Shown here piece by piece: positions 8,584-18,169 of a stretch of DNA of 48,333 nt. The DNA comes from Aquimarina aquimarini. Lineage in GTDB: Bacteria > Bacteroidota > Bacteroidia > Flavobacteriales > Flavobacteriaceae. Every line of letters starts with the position of its first letter. Position 1 is the first letter of the stretch. The DNA is taken from positions 1-48,333 of the forward strand of contig NZ_OMKE01000022.1 of NCBI RefSeq assembly GCF_900299535.1, given 5' to 3'. The position numbers and the translations under genes are program-made. The notes under the pieces are model-generated. The model did not search any database. It had not been told where the DNA came from and saw only the letters and a program-made list of their open reading frames with translations.

Positions 8584-8623
8584 GCTATTTATGATAGTAT
8601 TATAATTAGGGTTATTTTTTTGA

Positions 8624-8812
8624 TTAGTTTTGAAAATACCTATAGATTAGAAAGCCACCATATCCAATAAATAATAAGGTAAGCATAGATCTAAAATCCC
8701 ATTCTGTTTGCTCTTGCAATCTATTATAGATTCGAAAACTACCAAGTAAAATAAGGGCAATACCTATCATTAAATCCCATTTTTTTCTAGACGGTTTGTT
8801 ATCGTTTTCCAT
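8624..8812 (-). CDS. small two-helix membrane protein
   Basis: The product is 62 residues: a polar N-terminus (MENDNKPSRKKW) followed by two hydrophobic segments at about 14-28 and 42-59. I do not recognise a family. It begins 5 bases after the DUF2007 gene on the same strand and is probably the last gene of a three-gene unit with DUF2007 and the 239-residue membrane protein. ATG start, reasonable codon use; accepted as a gene mainly because of this tight spacing. Confidence 0.6.
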   Translation of the reverse strand: MENDNKPSRKKWDLMIGIALILLGSFRIYNRLQEQTEWDFRSMLTLLFIGYGGFLIYRYFQN

Positions 8813-8817
8813 AATTT

Positions 8818-9045
8818 TTAAGGTATATTATTTTTAATGATAGAAGTAGCATTTTCTTTATCCACCTTTTTTACAAAAAGTTGAATATGATTAGGTAATC
8901 CGCCACCAAAACCAGCGATCATTCCTGATTTCATATCATCTCTGGTAATAGAATTAATATGGTGGTCTTGTAATAAAGACTGTAAGAACTGTACATTAAT
9001 TAAACTACCAGTATAAACTCGTTCATATTCACTTTCAGGAAACAT
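8818..9045 (-). CDS. DUF2007 family protein
   Basis: The product is 75 residues and matches the DUF2007 pattern: an opening YERVYTGSLINVQFLQSLL, a central turn with GMIAGFGGGLPNHIQLFV, and a final helix (KENATSIIKN). These small alpha/beta proteins are called putative signal-transducing proteins, but no mechanism is established. The gene lies 14 bases after the 239-residue protein gene and 5 bases before the 62-residue protein gene, in one apparent operon. Confidence 0.78.
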   Translation of the reverse strand: MFPESEYERVYTGSLINVQFLQSLLQDHHINSITRDDMKSGMIAGFGGGLPNHIQLFVKKVDKENATSIIKNNIP

Positions 9046-9059
9046 AGTAGTATAGATTG

Positions 9060-9779
9060 TTAAGCATTAAAATATTTGCTATTCCATATAGCAGAGTTAA
9101 AGTTTTTTCCCATTGCAAAACCATAAAATAAAATTACAGCAGCTACAGATTTAAACATAAAAAATAGAATCATAATGGTCTCTTGAGAGTTATTATGTTT
9201 ACTAAACATACCATTAGGAACCATAAGAGTAAGAGTTAGGCTTATCAAAAAGGTAAGAATCAGTAAATTCTCAAAACTCTTAAAGAACCACATAAGATAT
9301 TTACGTAAAGGGTTAAGATCATTACCCCATTTATGTACAAGGTAGAAATAATCATTTCCCATAGGAGCAAATAATAATGGGTCATCAGCATTTTCTAGCT
9401 TAAATAATTTTGATGGAGCAACTATTTTAAACCCTTCTAACGCTGTCTCATGTTTTTTTTCGAGGTTTTTGATAGCAGAAATTGCAGATGGAGGAAGCTT
9501 GCCTTTAAAATATTTAGAATCTAAAAACCGTAACCTATAATTAACACATATTTTTTTTATCTGATCCAGATGATATATTTTATTGGTTTCTAATTGATCA
9601 AAATCAAAAATATTGTGAGTTACTTGAGAAGAAGTTTCTATATTTTGAAGAATTTGCTGTTCATGTGTTGTCTCTTGCCTAAAAACATTAAAAACTTGTT
9701 TTCTCCAGGTAGATGAATCAAACTCTTTATTCCGCAATGTAGATAACTCTCGCTCAATGTTGGTTCTTGGAAGTAGCAT
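9060..9779 (-). CDS. membrane protein of unknown function
   Basis: The product is 239 residues. The first ~150 are soluble and charged; two hydrophobic segments follow, at about 171-191 and 205-225. The stretch LFAPMGNDYFYLVHKWGNDL before the first membrane segment is distinctive, and proteins of this shape are common in flavobacteria, but I know no function. It is the first gene of the 9779-8624 minus-strand unit, upstream of DUF2007. Confidence 0.7.
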   Translation of the reverse strand: MLLPRTNIERELSTLRNKEFDSSTWRKQVFNVFRQETTHEQQILQNIETSSQVTHNIFDFDQLETNKIYHLDQIKKICVNYRLRFLDSKYFKGKLPPSAISAIKNLEKKHETALEGFKIVAPSKLFKLENADDPLLFAPMGNDYFYLVHKWGNDLNPLRKYLMWFFKSFENLLILTFLISLTLTLMVPNGMFSKHNNSQETIMILFFMFKSVAAVILFYGFAMGKNFNSAIWNSKYFNA

Positions 9780-9858
9780 TTTTTTCTTCTTTAGCTCTCT
9801 AAATTAACGATTTGAGACAAGTATTACAAAATTTAAGGATAAGTTTATCATTTTATAA

Positions 9859-10707
9859 TTAAAGCGGTCTATTGATAATAATACCAGTGTTATTTTTTAT
9901 TTTCTTTAGATATTCAACGAGAGGTAGTTTTGAAACCTCTACTTGACCTCTTGAAGAAGCGTGTAATAGATGAATATGCCCATCTTTTTCTCTAGTTGCA
10001 ATCCCTGTATGTGTAATATCCAACCCTTTGATAGAAGTGGTAAGCGCAATAATATCTCCAGATTCTATAGAAGCTTCATGTTGAGCGATTTGATCTTGTG
10101 GTAAATAACATATAGTGGATTGATCGATATTTATTTCTGATTGTTGTATGCCTTTGTAATTCTGATCATCTTTAAGAAAAGGGTAGAGTGCACGATGTGT
10201 ACTCATAAAATTTATTTGTTTTTGATGCTCGATACCTCCCATGTCTCCAGTAACATTTTTAATAATATTTTTTTTCTCATTATTGGTAATCCACTCAGAG
10301 AAATAATGTAATCGAGAAGTGTAACCGTCTAGTTTTCCATCTCTATACCTGATTTTCTCAAGATATGCTGTATACGTATCAAAATCATCCTTGTTGTTTT
10401 TAAGCATCAGGCTTAAGACCAAAATATTTTCTACATAGGTGGTGCAATCTAATCCTTGTAAATTAACAACAAGAGATTCTTTGGGGCCAATCTCAAGAGT
10501 TTTGGCAACATAGGGGGTGCCTAAAAAAGTTTTTCCTACTGCTACAATGGTTTCTCCAAAAGTAGATTTTGGAGTATATTCCTTTTTAAGATTTGCTATT
10601 CTGGAGATAAAGATCTCTTTGTCTTTTGCAGAACAGGTAACCCCTTGTGCAATTGTAGTGTAATTGATTGCGAGTGAGATAAAAAGAAATAAAATTTTAC
10701 AATTCAT
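9859..10707 (-). CDS. DUF1460 amidase-like exported protein
   Basis: The product is 282 residues with a signal peptide (1-20, ending TTIAQ). It matches the DUF1460 family, an NlpC/P60-like cysteine peptidase fold described as N-acetylmuramoyl-L-alanine amidase-like. The probable nucleophile is Cys88 (QGLDCTTYVEN); His233 (DITHTGIA) and His249 (HLLHASS) sit in the expected C-terminal part. It should act in the periplasm on peptidoglycan fragments. It is monocistronic as far as I can see: the next gene on the strand starts about 80 bases downstream. Confidence 0.85.
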   Translation of the reverse strand: MNCKILFLFISLAINYTTIAQGVTCSAKDKEIFISRIANLKKEYTPKSTFGETIVAVGKTFLGTPYVAKTLEIGPKESLVVNLQGLDCTTYVENILVLSLMLKNNKDDFDTYTAYLEKIRYRDGKLDGYTSRLHYFSEWITNNEKKNIIKNVTGDMGGIEHQKQINFMSTHRALYPFLKDDQNYKGIQQSEINIDQSTICYLPQDQIAQHEASIESGDIIALTTSIKGLDITHTGIATREKDGHIHLLHASSRGQVEVSKLPLVEYLKKIKNNTGIIINRPL

Positions 10708-10890
10708 AATTTGTATGCATTGAATGGTTATATCAAATTAACCATCAAATTGATATTACTGTTTTACTTTATAGAGTTGTAAAGTACAAAAAACAGATAA
10801 AATCTTCTTTGTTTAGATACACTGTTTTTCCATATTCAAGAAGAGTAGGTTGTTTCAAAGTTACAAGAATATAAAGAGAAGGCATAAAAA

Positions 10891-10922
10891 AAGCAATCAA
10901 CGCCCATAGGCGTTGATTGCTT
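10891..10922. terminator. strong bidirectional terminator after leuB
   Basis: This is a perfect 14-bp stem (10891-10904 with 10909-10922) with a 4-base loop. On the minus strand the stem is followed by seven T residues, 24 bases after the leuB stop: a textbook intrinsic terminator for the leu operon. A-rich sequence on the other side makes plus-strand function possible too. Confidence 0.9.
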
Positions 10923-10945
10923 AAAAATAAATTGTGATTGAAAAA

Positions 10946-12061
10946 TTATATTATTGTAGACTGTCCTACATGTATATTTTCAAAATTAAGATTAGAATCT
11001 TCAGGATTCAATATATAATCTGCGATAAAGTCACCTACTTTTTCTGTTGTAAGTGGATTATCAGTATTAAGATCTGGAGTGGTAATATTAAGCTCTAACG
11101 CTTTTTCTACGGCATCTCTTATTGCATGAGCTTCTCCTAATAAGTCAAAATGCTCAAGTAGCATAGCTGCAGATAATATAGCAGCAATAGGATTAGCGAT
11201 TCCTTTTCCTGTTGCTTGCGGAAAAGATCCATGAATAGGTTCAAACATGCAACATGTATCTCCAACAGAAGCAGAAGCCAATAGACCAATAGAGCCACCA
11301 ATAACACTTGCTTCATCAGAAATAATATCACCAAACATATTTTCTGTAAGGATTACATCAAATTGACTAGGGTTTAGGATCATTTGCATTGCGGCATTGT
11401 CTACAAATAAGAAATCCAATGTTACATCACTGTATTCTTTGGCAATTTCTGTTACTACTTTTCTCCATAAACGAGAGGATTCTAATACATTGGCTTTATC
11501 AACTAGTGTGACTTTTTTTCTTCGTTTTTGAGCAGTTTTAAAAGCTAGATGTGTAATACGCTCGATTTCTGGTTTAGAATATTCACAAAGATCAGAAGCT
11601 ACTGTACCGTCTGCACTTAATTCTTTTTTTCCAAAATAGATACCTCCTGTCAATTCACGATATATAGAAATATCAGTACCTTCTATAATCTCTCGTTTTA
11701 GCGGAGATTTATCAATTAAGGTTGGATATGCTTTTACAGGTCTTATGTTGGCATATAAGCCTAATTCTTTTCTTAGTTTTAATAATCCTTGCTCTGGACG
11801 AACAGGGGCAGAAGGATCATTGTCGTATTTTGGAGCGCCAATGGCACCAAACAAAACAGCATCTGTATTCACACAAAGCTCTAATGTTTCATCAGGTAGT
11901 GGGTTTCCTGTTTTATCAATAGCAATCGCACCTACTAATCCTTCTTTAAAGATAAAAGAGTGATCAAATGCATGTGCAATGGCTTCTAGTGCTTTGATGG
12001 CTTGTGCGGTGACTTCGGGACCAATTCCATCTCCTGACAATACTGCGATATCTAGTTTCAT
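10946..12061 (-). CDS. leuB: 3-isopropylmalate dehydrogenase
   Basis: The product is 371 residues. It oxidises and decarboxylates 3-isopropylmalate to 2-oxoisocaproate with NAD+, the third step of leucine synthesis, in the cytoplasm. The sequence shows LSGDGIGPEV at the N-terminus, VLFGAIGAPKYD, the substrate-binding RELTGGIYFG, DNAAMQMILNP, and the metal-binding ENMFGDIISDEAS, in normal order and length. It is the last gene of leuACDB, separated from leuD by 111 bases, and ends just before a strong terminator. Confidence 0.97.
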   Translation of the reverse strand: MKLDIAVLSGDGIGPEVTAQAIKALEAIAHAFDHSFIFKEGLVGAIAIDKTGNPLPDETLELCVNTDAVLFGAIGAPKYDNDPSAPVRPEQGLLKLRKELGLYANIRPVKAYPTLIDKSPLKREIIEGTDISIYRELTGGIYFGKKELSADGTVASDLCEYSKPEIERITHLAFKTAQKRRKKVTLVDKANVLESSRLWRKVVTEIAKEYSDVTLDFLFVDNAAMQMILNPSQFDVILTENMFGDIISDEASVIGGSIGLLASASVGDTCCMFEPIHGSFPQATGKGIANPIAAILSAAMLLEHFDLLGEAHAIRDAVEKALELNITTPDLNTDNPLTTEKVGDFIADYILNPEDSNLNFENIHVGQSTII

Positions 12062-12172
12062 ATATTTATTTTTTGGTCATACTGAGTATTATTTAAGCTT
12101 TTTGATAAGGAGTACATCTTTATCTTGCTTCATGATTATGTAAACAAGCTCAGTGAGACATTATTGTATTAG

Positions 12173-12760
12173 TTATATTTTGGCATTTTCAAATTCTTCA
12201 ATTTCTTTTTTATTACTGATTAAAAAATCAATATCATCATACCCATTTGTCAAACAGGTTTTTTTGTACGCATTAATCTCGAATGTAGCAGAGGATTTAG
12301 TAGATAGAATTGTTATTGTTTGCGCATCAAGGTCTACTTCAAATTTTGCATTGGCATCATTTTCGATTTCAGTAAATAATTCCTTTAGATATTCAGGAGT
12401 TACTTGTATGGGTAATACCCCATTATTAAGAGCATTTCCTTTAAAAATATCAGCAAAAAAACTTGATACAACTACTTTAAAGCCAAAATCATTGATTGCC
12501 CATGCAGCATGTTCTCTACTAGATCCACACCCAAAATTATCTCCTGCAATCAATATTGTACCACTGTACTTAGAATTATTGAGAATAAAATCATTATTTA
12601 CGGTTCCATCTTTATGAAATCGCCAGTCTCTAAATAGGTTTTCTCCAAAACCATCACGGCTAGTTGCTTTCAAGAAACGAGCAGGAATAATCTGATCTGT
12701 ATCTACATTCTCTATGGATAAAGGTATGGCAGAAGATGTTAATTTGGTAAACTTATCCAT
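12173..12760 (-). CDS. leuD: 3-isopropylmalate dehydratase small subunit
   Basis: The product is 195 residues, the usual LeuD size. It is the swivelling domain of isopropylmalate isomerase and works with LeuC. Conserved stretches are [11 protein letters not shown] near residue 20 and [17 protein letters not shown] in the middle, which build the substrate site. The start is 2 bases after the leuC stop, so the two subunits are co-expressed in the expected equimolar way. Confidence 0.97.
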   Translation of the reverse strand: MDKFTKLTSSAIPLSIENVDTDQIIPARFLKATSRDGFGENLFRDWRFHKDGTVNNDFILNNSKYSGTILIAGDNFGCGSSREHAAWAINDFGFKVVVSSFFADIFKGNALNNGVLPIQVTPEYLKELFTEIENDANAKFEVDLDAQTITILSTKSSATFEINAYKKTCLTNGYDDIDFLISNKKEIEEFENAKI

Positions 12761-12762
12761 AA

Positions 12763-14145
12763 TTAATTTAATTGTTTTGTGATATCAATAATTTTTCCTT
12801 CTATTGCTGTTGCTGCGGCAACTAATGGGCTTGCTAGAATTGTTCTTGCACCTTGTCCTTGTCTACCTTCAAAATTTCTATTGGATGTAGAGACACAATA
12901 TTCTCCTTCAGGTATTTTATCATCATTCATAGCAAGACAGGCAGAACAACCAGGTTGGCGTAATTTAAACCCAGCTTCTTCAAAAACTTCTTTTAATCCT
13001 TCTTTAACAATTTGCTGAGCTACTTGTTGTGACCCAGGGACAAACCATGCAGTTACATTGGTGGCTTTTTTCTTGCCTTTGATATAATCTGCAGCAATTC
13101 TAAAATCTTCGATTCTACTATTTGTACAACTACCAATAAATACGTAGTTTATTTTTTGATTTACAAGAGACTGTCCTTTTTCAAAATTCATATAGGCTAA
13201 TGATTTTTCAAAAGAAGCATTATCCTCTACGGGTATATTCTCAGAGATTTTTATTCCCATTCCTGGATTAGTACCATAAGTGATCATTGGTTCAATGTCT
13301 TCGGCATCAAAATGATATTCTTTGTCAAAGACAGCACCCTCATCTGTAGGTAGTGTTTTCCAGTAAGCTACTTTTTTATCAAATTCTGCTCCTTTAGGGG
13401 CAAATTCTCTTCCTTTTACATATTCAAATGTAGTTTCGTCAGGAGCAATCATTCCTCCACGAGCTCCCATTTCAATACTCATATTACAAACCGTCATACG
13501 ACCTTCCATAGACATGTCTGAGAATACATTTCCTGCATATTCACAGAAATATCCAGTGCCAGCATTCGTTCCTAGTTTTGCGATAACATAAAGAATAACA
13601 TCTTTTGGCAAAACACCAGGCTTTAACTGTCCATTGACGCTTACTCTAAGACTTTTTGGTTTTTGAAGTAATAGACATTGACTGGCAAATACTTGTGCTA
13701 CTTGGCTAGTTCCTATACCAAATGCAATGGTACCAAATGCACCATGAGTAGAGGTGTGGCTATCACCACAAACCATCGTCATTCCAGGTTGAGTAATCCC
13801 TAATTCTGGAGCCATTACGTGAACAATACCATTATATTTATGACCTAGACCATAAAGGGTGATCTCATTTTTTTTACAGTTTTTGGTAAGCTGTTCTAGT
13901 TGGTTTCTGGATAAATCATCTCTTACAGGTAGGTGTTGATTTTCTGTAGGAGTATTGTGATCTGCTGTAGCTACAATTTGATTAGGTCTGAAAACAGGGA
14001 TTTCACGCTGTTCTAATTCCCCAAAAGCTTGCGGGCTGGTAACTTCATGTATCAGGTGCTTATCGATATATAATATCTGTGGGCCGTTCTGTATCTCTTT
14101 GACGACATGCGCATCCCAAACTTTATCAAATAAGGTTTTCTTCAT
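12763..14145 (-). CDS. leuC: 3-isopropylmalate dehydratase large subunit
   Basis: The product is 460 residues. It isomerises 2- to 3-isopropylmalate using a [4Fe-4S] cluster, with LeuD. Cluster ligands are visible: Cys340 (FIGSCTNSR), and Cys400 and Cys403 ([11 protein letters not shown]). The aconitase-family motifs ATADHNTPT and [14 protein letters not shown] are intact. It lies 88 bases downstream of leuA and 2 bases upstream of leuD. Confidence 0.97.
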   Translation of the reverse strand: MKKTLFDKVWDAHVVKEIQNGPQILYIDKHLIHEVTSPQAFGELEQREIPVFRPNQIVATADHNTPTENQHLPVRDDLSRNQLEQLTKNCKKNEITLYGLGHKYNGIVHVMAPELGITQPGMTMVCGDSHTSTHGAFGTIAFGIGTSQVAQVFASQCLLLQKPKSLRVSVNGQLKPGVLPKDVILYVIAKLGTNAGTGYFCEYAGNVFSDMSMEGRMTVCNMSIEMGARGGMIAPDETTFEYVKGREFAPKGAEFDKKVAYWKTLPTDEGAVFDKEYHFDAEDIEPMITYGTNPGMGIKISENIPVEDNASFEKSLAYMNFEKGQSLVNQKINYVFIGSCTNSRIEDFRIAADYIKGKKKATNVTAWFVPGSQQVAQQIVKEGLKEVFEEAGFKLRQPGCSACLAMNDDKIPEGEYCVSTSNRNFEGRQGQGARTILASPLVAAATAIEGKIIDITKQLN

Positions 14146-14233
14146 TAATTAACTATTTAGACCTGTCATACTTTTATTACTCATATTGAGATATCTGTTT
14201 AACAGGTCTTGTAAGGTATTTTTCTATATTATA

Positions 14234-15406
14234 TTAGGCAACAACCGCGGCTGCTACATTAGTGTTTTTCATAATTTGATGAATATCTTCATCTAGAATT
14301 TCTTTTTTACGATCTGCAAATTTCAGAAATTCTAAGTAAACATCATCTAATTGAAGTTTAGTTAATTCATAACCAACTTTTTTTGATCTATATGCCAAAG
14401 CTGCTCTACCACTTCTTGCGGTAAGTACAATTGCAGATTCTGTTACACCAACCTCTGCAGGGTCAATGATTTCATATGTTTCACGATTTTTGATAACTCC
14501 ATCTTGGTGAATTCCAGAACTATGAGCAAATGCATTTGCACCTACTATAGCTTTGTTTGGTTGTACCATCATACCCATATGATCAGATACCATTTGGCTG
14601 GTAGCATATAGTAATCTAGAATCAATATCTGTATTTATATTCAAATAGGGATGTTGCTTCATAATCATCACCACTTCTTCAAGGGCAGTATTACCCGCAC
14701 GTTCACCAATACCATTAATAGTACATTCTATTTGTCGTGCTCCATTAATTGCTCCAGCAATAGAATTAGCTGTTGCCAACCCTAAATCATTATGACAATG
14801 GCAAGAGATAATAACATTATCAATTCCAGTTACATTTTCTTTAAGGTACTTTATTTTGGCACCATATTCTTCTGGGAGGCAATATCCTGTTGTATCAGGA
14901 ATATTAAGTACAGTAGCTCCAGCTTTGATCATAGCTTCACATACACGAGCCAAAAACTCATTATCAGTTCGCCCAGCATCTTCAGCATAAAACTCTACAT
15001 CTTCTACAAAAGATTTTGCATATTTTACAGCAGCAATTCCTCTTTCTATAACTTTATCTCTAGTCGTGTTGAATTTATATTTAATATGAGAATCAGAAGT
15101 ACCTATTCCTGTATGGATTCTTGGTTTCTTAGCATATTTTAATGCTTCTGCAGCAACTTTGATATCATTTTCTACAGCTCTGGTAAGCCCACAAACAGTT
15201 GCATTTTTGACAACTTTAGCAATCTCATTTACCGAGGCAAAATCTCCAGGACTAGATACAGGAAATCCTGCTTCTATAATATCTACACCCAAAAGATCCA
15301 GTTGTTCTGCGATGACTAATTTTTGTTGTGTGTTTAGTTTACATCCAGGGACTTGTTCTCCGTCTCTTAAGGTTGTGTCGAATATTTGAACTTTATTATT
15401 ACTCAT
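14234..15406 (-). CDS. leuA: 2-isopropylmalate synthase, short form
   Basis: The product is 390 residues. It condenses acetyl-CoA with 2-oxoisovalerate, the first committed step to leucine. The catalytic barrel is complete: [12 protein letters not shown] at about 10-21, [10 protein letters not shown], and the metal-binding [15 protein letters not shown] near residue 200. The protein stops after the linker region; the ~130-residue C-terminal LeuA dimer/allosteric domain of enzymes such as E. coli LeuA (about 520 residues) is absent. Short forms occur in this phylum, so this is not a truncation artefact, but classical leucine feedback through that domain is not possible. A homocitrate or citramalate synthase is excluded in practice by the leuCDB context. 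Confidence 0.93.
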   Translation of the reverse strand: MSNNKVQIFDTTLRDGEQVPGCKLNTQQKLVIAEQLDLLGVDIIEAGFPVSSPGDFASVNEIAKVVKNATVCGLTRAVENDIKVAAEALKYAKKPRIHTGIGTSDSHIKYKFNTTRDKVIERGIAAVKYAKSFVEDVEFYAEDAGRTDNEFLARVCEAMIKAGATVLNIPDTTGYCLPEEYGAKIKYLKENVTGIDNVIISCHCHNDLGLATANSIAGAINGARQIECTINGIGERAGNTALEEVVMIMKQHPYLNINTDIDSRLLYATSQMVSDHMGMMVQPNKAIVGANAFAHSSGIHQDGVIKNRETYEIIDPAEVGVTESAIVLTARSGRAALAYRSKKVGYELTKLQLDDVYLEFLKFADRKKEILDEDIHQIMKNTNVAAAVVA

Positions 15407-15450
15407 ATAAATACAGTGAATTTTGCTTTTAACTAATATTTTAAAAACAC

Positions 15451-15478
15451 CATCTTTTTAAAATATTTTCAAAAGATG
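15451..15478 (-). promoter_or_regulatory. hairpin in the leuA leader
   Basis: CATCTTTT (15451-15458) pairs with AAAAGATG (15471-15478) around a 12-base AT-rich loop. On the minus strand it is followed by GTGTTTTTAAAATATT, so it resembles a weak terminator about 45 bases before the leuA start. It could be an attenuator hairpin. A candidate promoter lies just upstream: TTG (complement of 15546-15548), 21 bases, then TATCTTTTG (complement of 15516-15524). Both calls are tentative. Confidence 0.3.
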
Positions 15479-15614
15479 TTTCATTAATCTATTACGAATT
15501 TATATTTTGGGAATTCAAAAGATAGATGTTTGATTATTGATTTTACAATGCTAAAATCTTTCGATAAAAACATAACTTTCTTTTAATCAGTTAATTATAT
15601 GATATTTTCTTACA

Positions 15615-17159
15615 ATGACTAATGAGCAAAAAGATCCTTTGTTTGTTTTGGTTAAATCATTATCCAAATCAGAAAAGAGGCAATTTAAAGTATACGTGGG
15701 GCGATTAGGAGTAAATACTGATTCTAAATTCTTGGCACTGTTTAATCATTTGGATAAAAGTGATACGATGGATGAAGATGTTATTGTCGCTAAAGGAATC
15801 GTAAAGAAACAACAGTTTTCTAATCTCAAAGCACATTTGTATAAACAAATACTGATTAGTTTACGATTAAGCCCACTTCATCAAAATATACGCTCACAGA
15901 TACGAGAACAATTGGATTTTGCATCTATATTATATCATAAGGGCTTGTACAAACAAAGCTTGAAAATATTGGATAAAGCAAAAATTCTTGCAAAGGAAAA
16001 TGAGGAACATAATATTGCATATGAGGTTGTAGAATTAGAGAAAATTATTGAAACACAATATATAACCAGAAGTATCAATAATAGGGCAGATGAATTGACA
16101 GTTGAGGCCAAGGTGTTGAGTATAAAGAATGTATTGACAAGTAAACTCTCTAATTTATCATTGCAACTGTATGGTTTGATGCTAAAAAGTGGGTATGTAA
16201 GAAATGATAAGGAGCATAATGAAGTAACTAATTATTTTTATAGTAAACTTCCCAAATATGAGTGGAATATGTTGGGGTTTAGAGAGAAATTATGGTTGTA
16301 TAAAGCACATCTGTGGTATAGCTTTATTGTTCAAGATTTTTTGTCATGCTATAAATATTCAAAAAAATGGCTCGACCTTTTTTATGAACATCCTAAAATG
16401 GTTATTCAAAATCCAGTATTTTTTCTAAGAGGAAATCATTATTTATTAGAATCCTTATATCTGATAAAGGATAGGACACAACTAAAATCTACTTTGCAAG
16501 AGTTTGAAAAAATGATTACCAATTCGTCGTTTCCTAACGATGATAATATAGAGGTATTATCTTTTCAATTTATATATAACAATAAGCTTAATGTACACTT
16601 TTTGGAAGGTAGTTTTGCAGAAGGAGAGTATCTGGTAGAAGAAATTCTAAAAGGAATGTCTGAGTTCAAAAATAGATTAGATGATCATCACATTATGGTG
16701 TTTTATTATAAAATAGGATGTCTTTATTTTGGAATGGCTAATCATAAGAAGTGTATAGAATATTTGAGCAAGATTATTAATAATAAGTCGTTAAAGATGA
16801 GGGAAGACCTGATGTGTTTTTCTAGAGTGTTAAGCTTGGTTGCTCATTATGAGTCAGGAATGGATTATCATCTGGAAAGCCAATTGAAAGAGACATATCG
16901 ATTTCTGATTAAAATGGATGATTTGCATGAAGTACAAAAAGAAATGATAAAATTCCTTAAAAATCTAGGGGATATTTTTCCTCATCAGATTAAGGATGAA
17001 TTCAAGAAATTACACAAAAGGCTGAAACAGTATGAAAATCACCCTTATGAAAAAAGGGCATTTTTATACCTAGATATCCTATCTTGGTTAGAAAGTAATA
17101 TCGAAGGAAGACCTGTTGCAGATATCATTAAAGAAAAAGCAAAGACACAAGTACGATAA
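15615..17159 (+). CDS. TPR-like helical protein of unknown function
   Basis: The product is 514 residues with no signal peptide or membrane segment. It appears all-helical, with repeated helix pairs resembling TPR units (for example ASILYHKGLYKQSLKILDKA at about 108-127, and MVFYYKIGCLYFGMANHKKC at about 360). The opening KDPLFVLVKSLSKSEKRQFK is a pattern I associate with a flavobacterial family of uncharacterised cytoplasmic proteins. It is divergent from leuA; the EamA transporter gene starts 30 bases after its stop. The function is unknown and the leu neighbour may be accidental. Confidence 0.72.
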   Translation: MTNEQKDPLFVLVKSLSKSEKRQFKVYVGRLGVNTDSKFLALFNHLDKSDTMDEDVIVAKGIVKKQQFSNLKAHLYKQILISLRLSPLHQNIRSQIREQLDFASILYHKGLYKQSLKILDKAKILAKENEEHNIAYEVVELEKIIETQYITRSINNRADELTVEAKVLSIKNVLTSKLSNLSLQLYGLMLKSGYVRNDKEHNEVTNYFYSKLPKYEWNMLGFREKLWLYKAHLWYSFIVQDFLSCYKYSKKWLDLFYEHPKMVIQNPVFFLRGNHYLLESLYLIKDRTQLKSTLQEFEKMITNSSFPNDDNIEVLSFQFIYNNKLNVHFLEGSFAEGEYLVEEILKGMSEFKNRLDDHHIMVFYYKIGCLYFGMANHKKCIEYLSKIINNKSLKMREDLMCFSRVLSLVAHYESGMDYHLESQLKETYRFLIKMDDLHEVQKEMIKFLKNLGDIFPHQIKDEFKKLHKRLKQYENHPYEKRAFLYLDILSWLESNIEGRPVADIIKEKAKTQVR

Positions 17160-17189
17160 TTGATCATTTATAAAGATAGATAAGCTGTT

Positions 17190-18047
17190 ATGCAAAAAAA
17201 ACTACATGTAAGAAACCTTCTAGAACTCAATTTGGCAATGCTATTTATTGCTACCTCAGGAGCACTAGGAAGGTATATTGATATGCCTGTACCTGTAATT
17301 ATAGGTTTTAGAGCATTAATGGCTGGAGTATTATTATTTATTTTCTGTAAATGGAAAAGAGTTTCGTTTAGAACCAGTAGTAAAGATCGCCCAACAATTA
17401 TTCTAAGTGGAGTATTAATGGGGTTGCACTGGATTACTTATTTCTATGCCTTAAAACTATCTAATGTTGCAATAGGAATGCTTTCTATATTTACATATCC
17501 CGTTATAACAGCTTTATTAGAACCTATATTATTAAAAACAAAGTTTCAAAAAGTACACTTATTATTAGCATTATTAGTGTTAATAGGAATCTATTTTCTT
17601 GTTCCCGATCTAGATTTTAGTAATTCATATACAAAAGCAGTGTTGTTGGGAATACTCTCTGCGATATGTTATTCATTGAGAAATCTTATTATGAAAACCA
17701 AGGTTGGTAATTATGATGGCTCGGTATTGATGTGGTATCAGTTGGTGGTGATAAGTATATGCCTTTTACCATTCTTATTTTTAATGAACAGTTCTGGTAT
17801 AAAAGAACAGTGGTTTCCTACTTTGATCCTTGCTTTACTTACAACAGCTATAGGTCATACCTTGTTTTTAGCAAGTTTTAAGCGGTTTTCAATTACAACA
17901 GCTAGTATTATAAGTAGTGTACAACCCGTATATGGTATTATTATAGGTATGATTTTCTTAGGGGAGATCCCAGTATTCTCTACGATAATTGGAGGGGTGT
18001 TGATCCTTACTTCTGTGGTGATAGAGAGTATACGTACCTATCGCTAA
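17190..18047 (+). CDS. EamA/DMT family transporter
   Basis: The product is 285 residues with about ten hydrophobic segments arranged as two EamA halves (about 10-140 and 150-282). Typical features are GFRALMAGVLLF in the first half, GLHWITYFYALKLSNVAIG, and the closing QPVYGIIIGMIFLGEIP of the second half. The family exports or imports metabolites, including amino acids and nucleotide derivatives, across the inner membrane; the substrate is not predictable. The gene follows the TPR-like gene closely and may share its transcript. Confidence 0.85.
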   Translation: MQKKLHVRNLLELNLAMLFIATSGALGRYIDMPVPVIIGFRALMAGVLLFIFCKWKRVSFRTSSKDRPTIILSGVLMGLHWITYFYALKLSNVAIGMLSIFTYPVITALLEPILLKTKFQKVHLLLALLVLIGIYFLVPDLDFSNSYTKAVLLGILSAICYSLRNLIMKTKVGNYDGSVLMWYQLVVISICLLPFLFLMNSSGIKEQWFPTLILALLTTAIGHTLFLASFKRFSITTASIISSVQPVYGIIIGMIFLGEIPVFSTIIGGVLILTSVVIESIRTYR

Positions 18048-18078
18048 TCGATACTGTAGTCTAAGAAACAGGACTTAT

Positions 18079-18135
18079 TTTTTTGAAATAAACAAGCGTA
18101 GTTTCAAAAAACGGGACTTCTGTAGTTTACTTTTG
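18079..18135 (+). promoter_or_regulatory. inverted repeat and promoter before the lipoprotein gene
   Basis: TTTTTTGAAA (18079-18088) and TTTCAAAAAA (18102-18111) form a perfect 10-bp inverted repeat with a 13-base spacer. TACTTTTG at 18128-18135 is a perfect TAnnTTTG box, and the right arm of the repeat overlaps the expected -33 region. The arms are T-rich then A-rich, the wrong order for an intrinsic terminator on the plus strand, so a regulator site is more likely. Confidence 0.45.
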
Positions 18136-18169
18136 TGGTACAAACTAAAATATAAACAGATTTATTATT

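Noticed and set aside
11722..12617. Long plus-strand open frames opposite leuB and leuD.
   Set aside because: They lie antisense to clear conserved enzymes and have no recognisable product; they are shadows of the real genes.
15484..15573. A 29-codon minus-strand frame upstream of leuA that could be a leader peptide for attenuation.
   Set aside because: It has only two Leu codons and no Leu run, and the best promoter candidate (15516-15548) lies inside the frame, so it may not even be transcribed.
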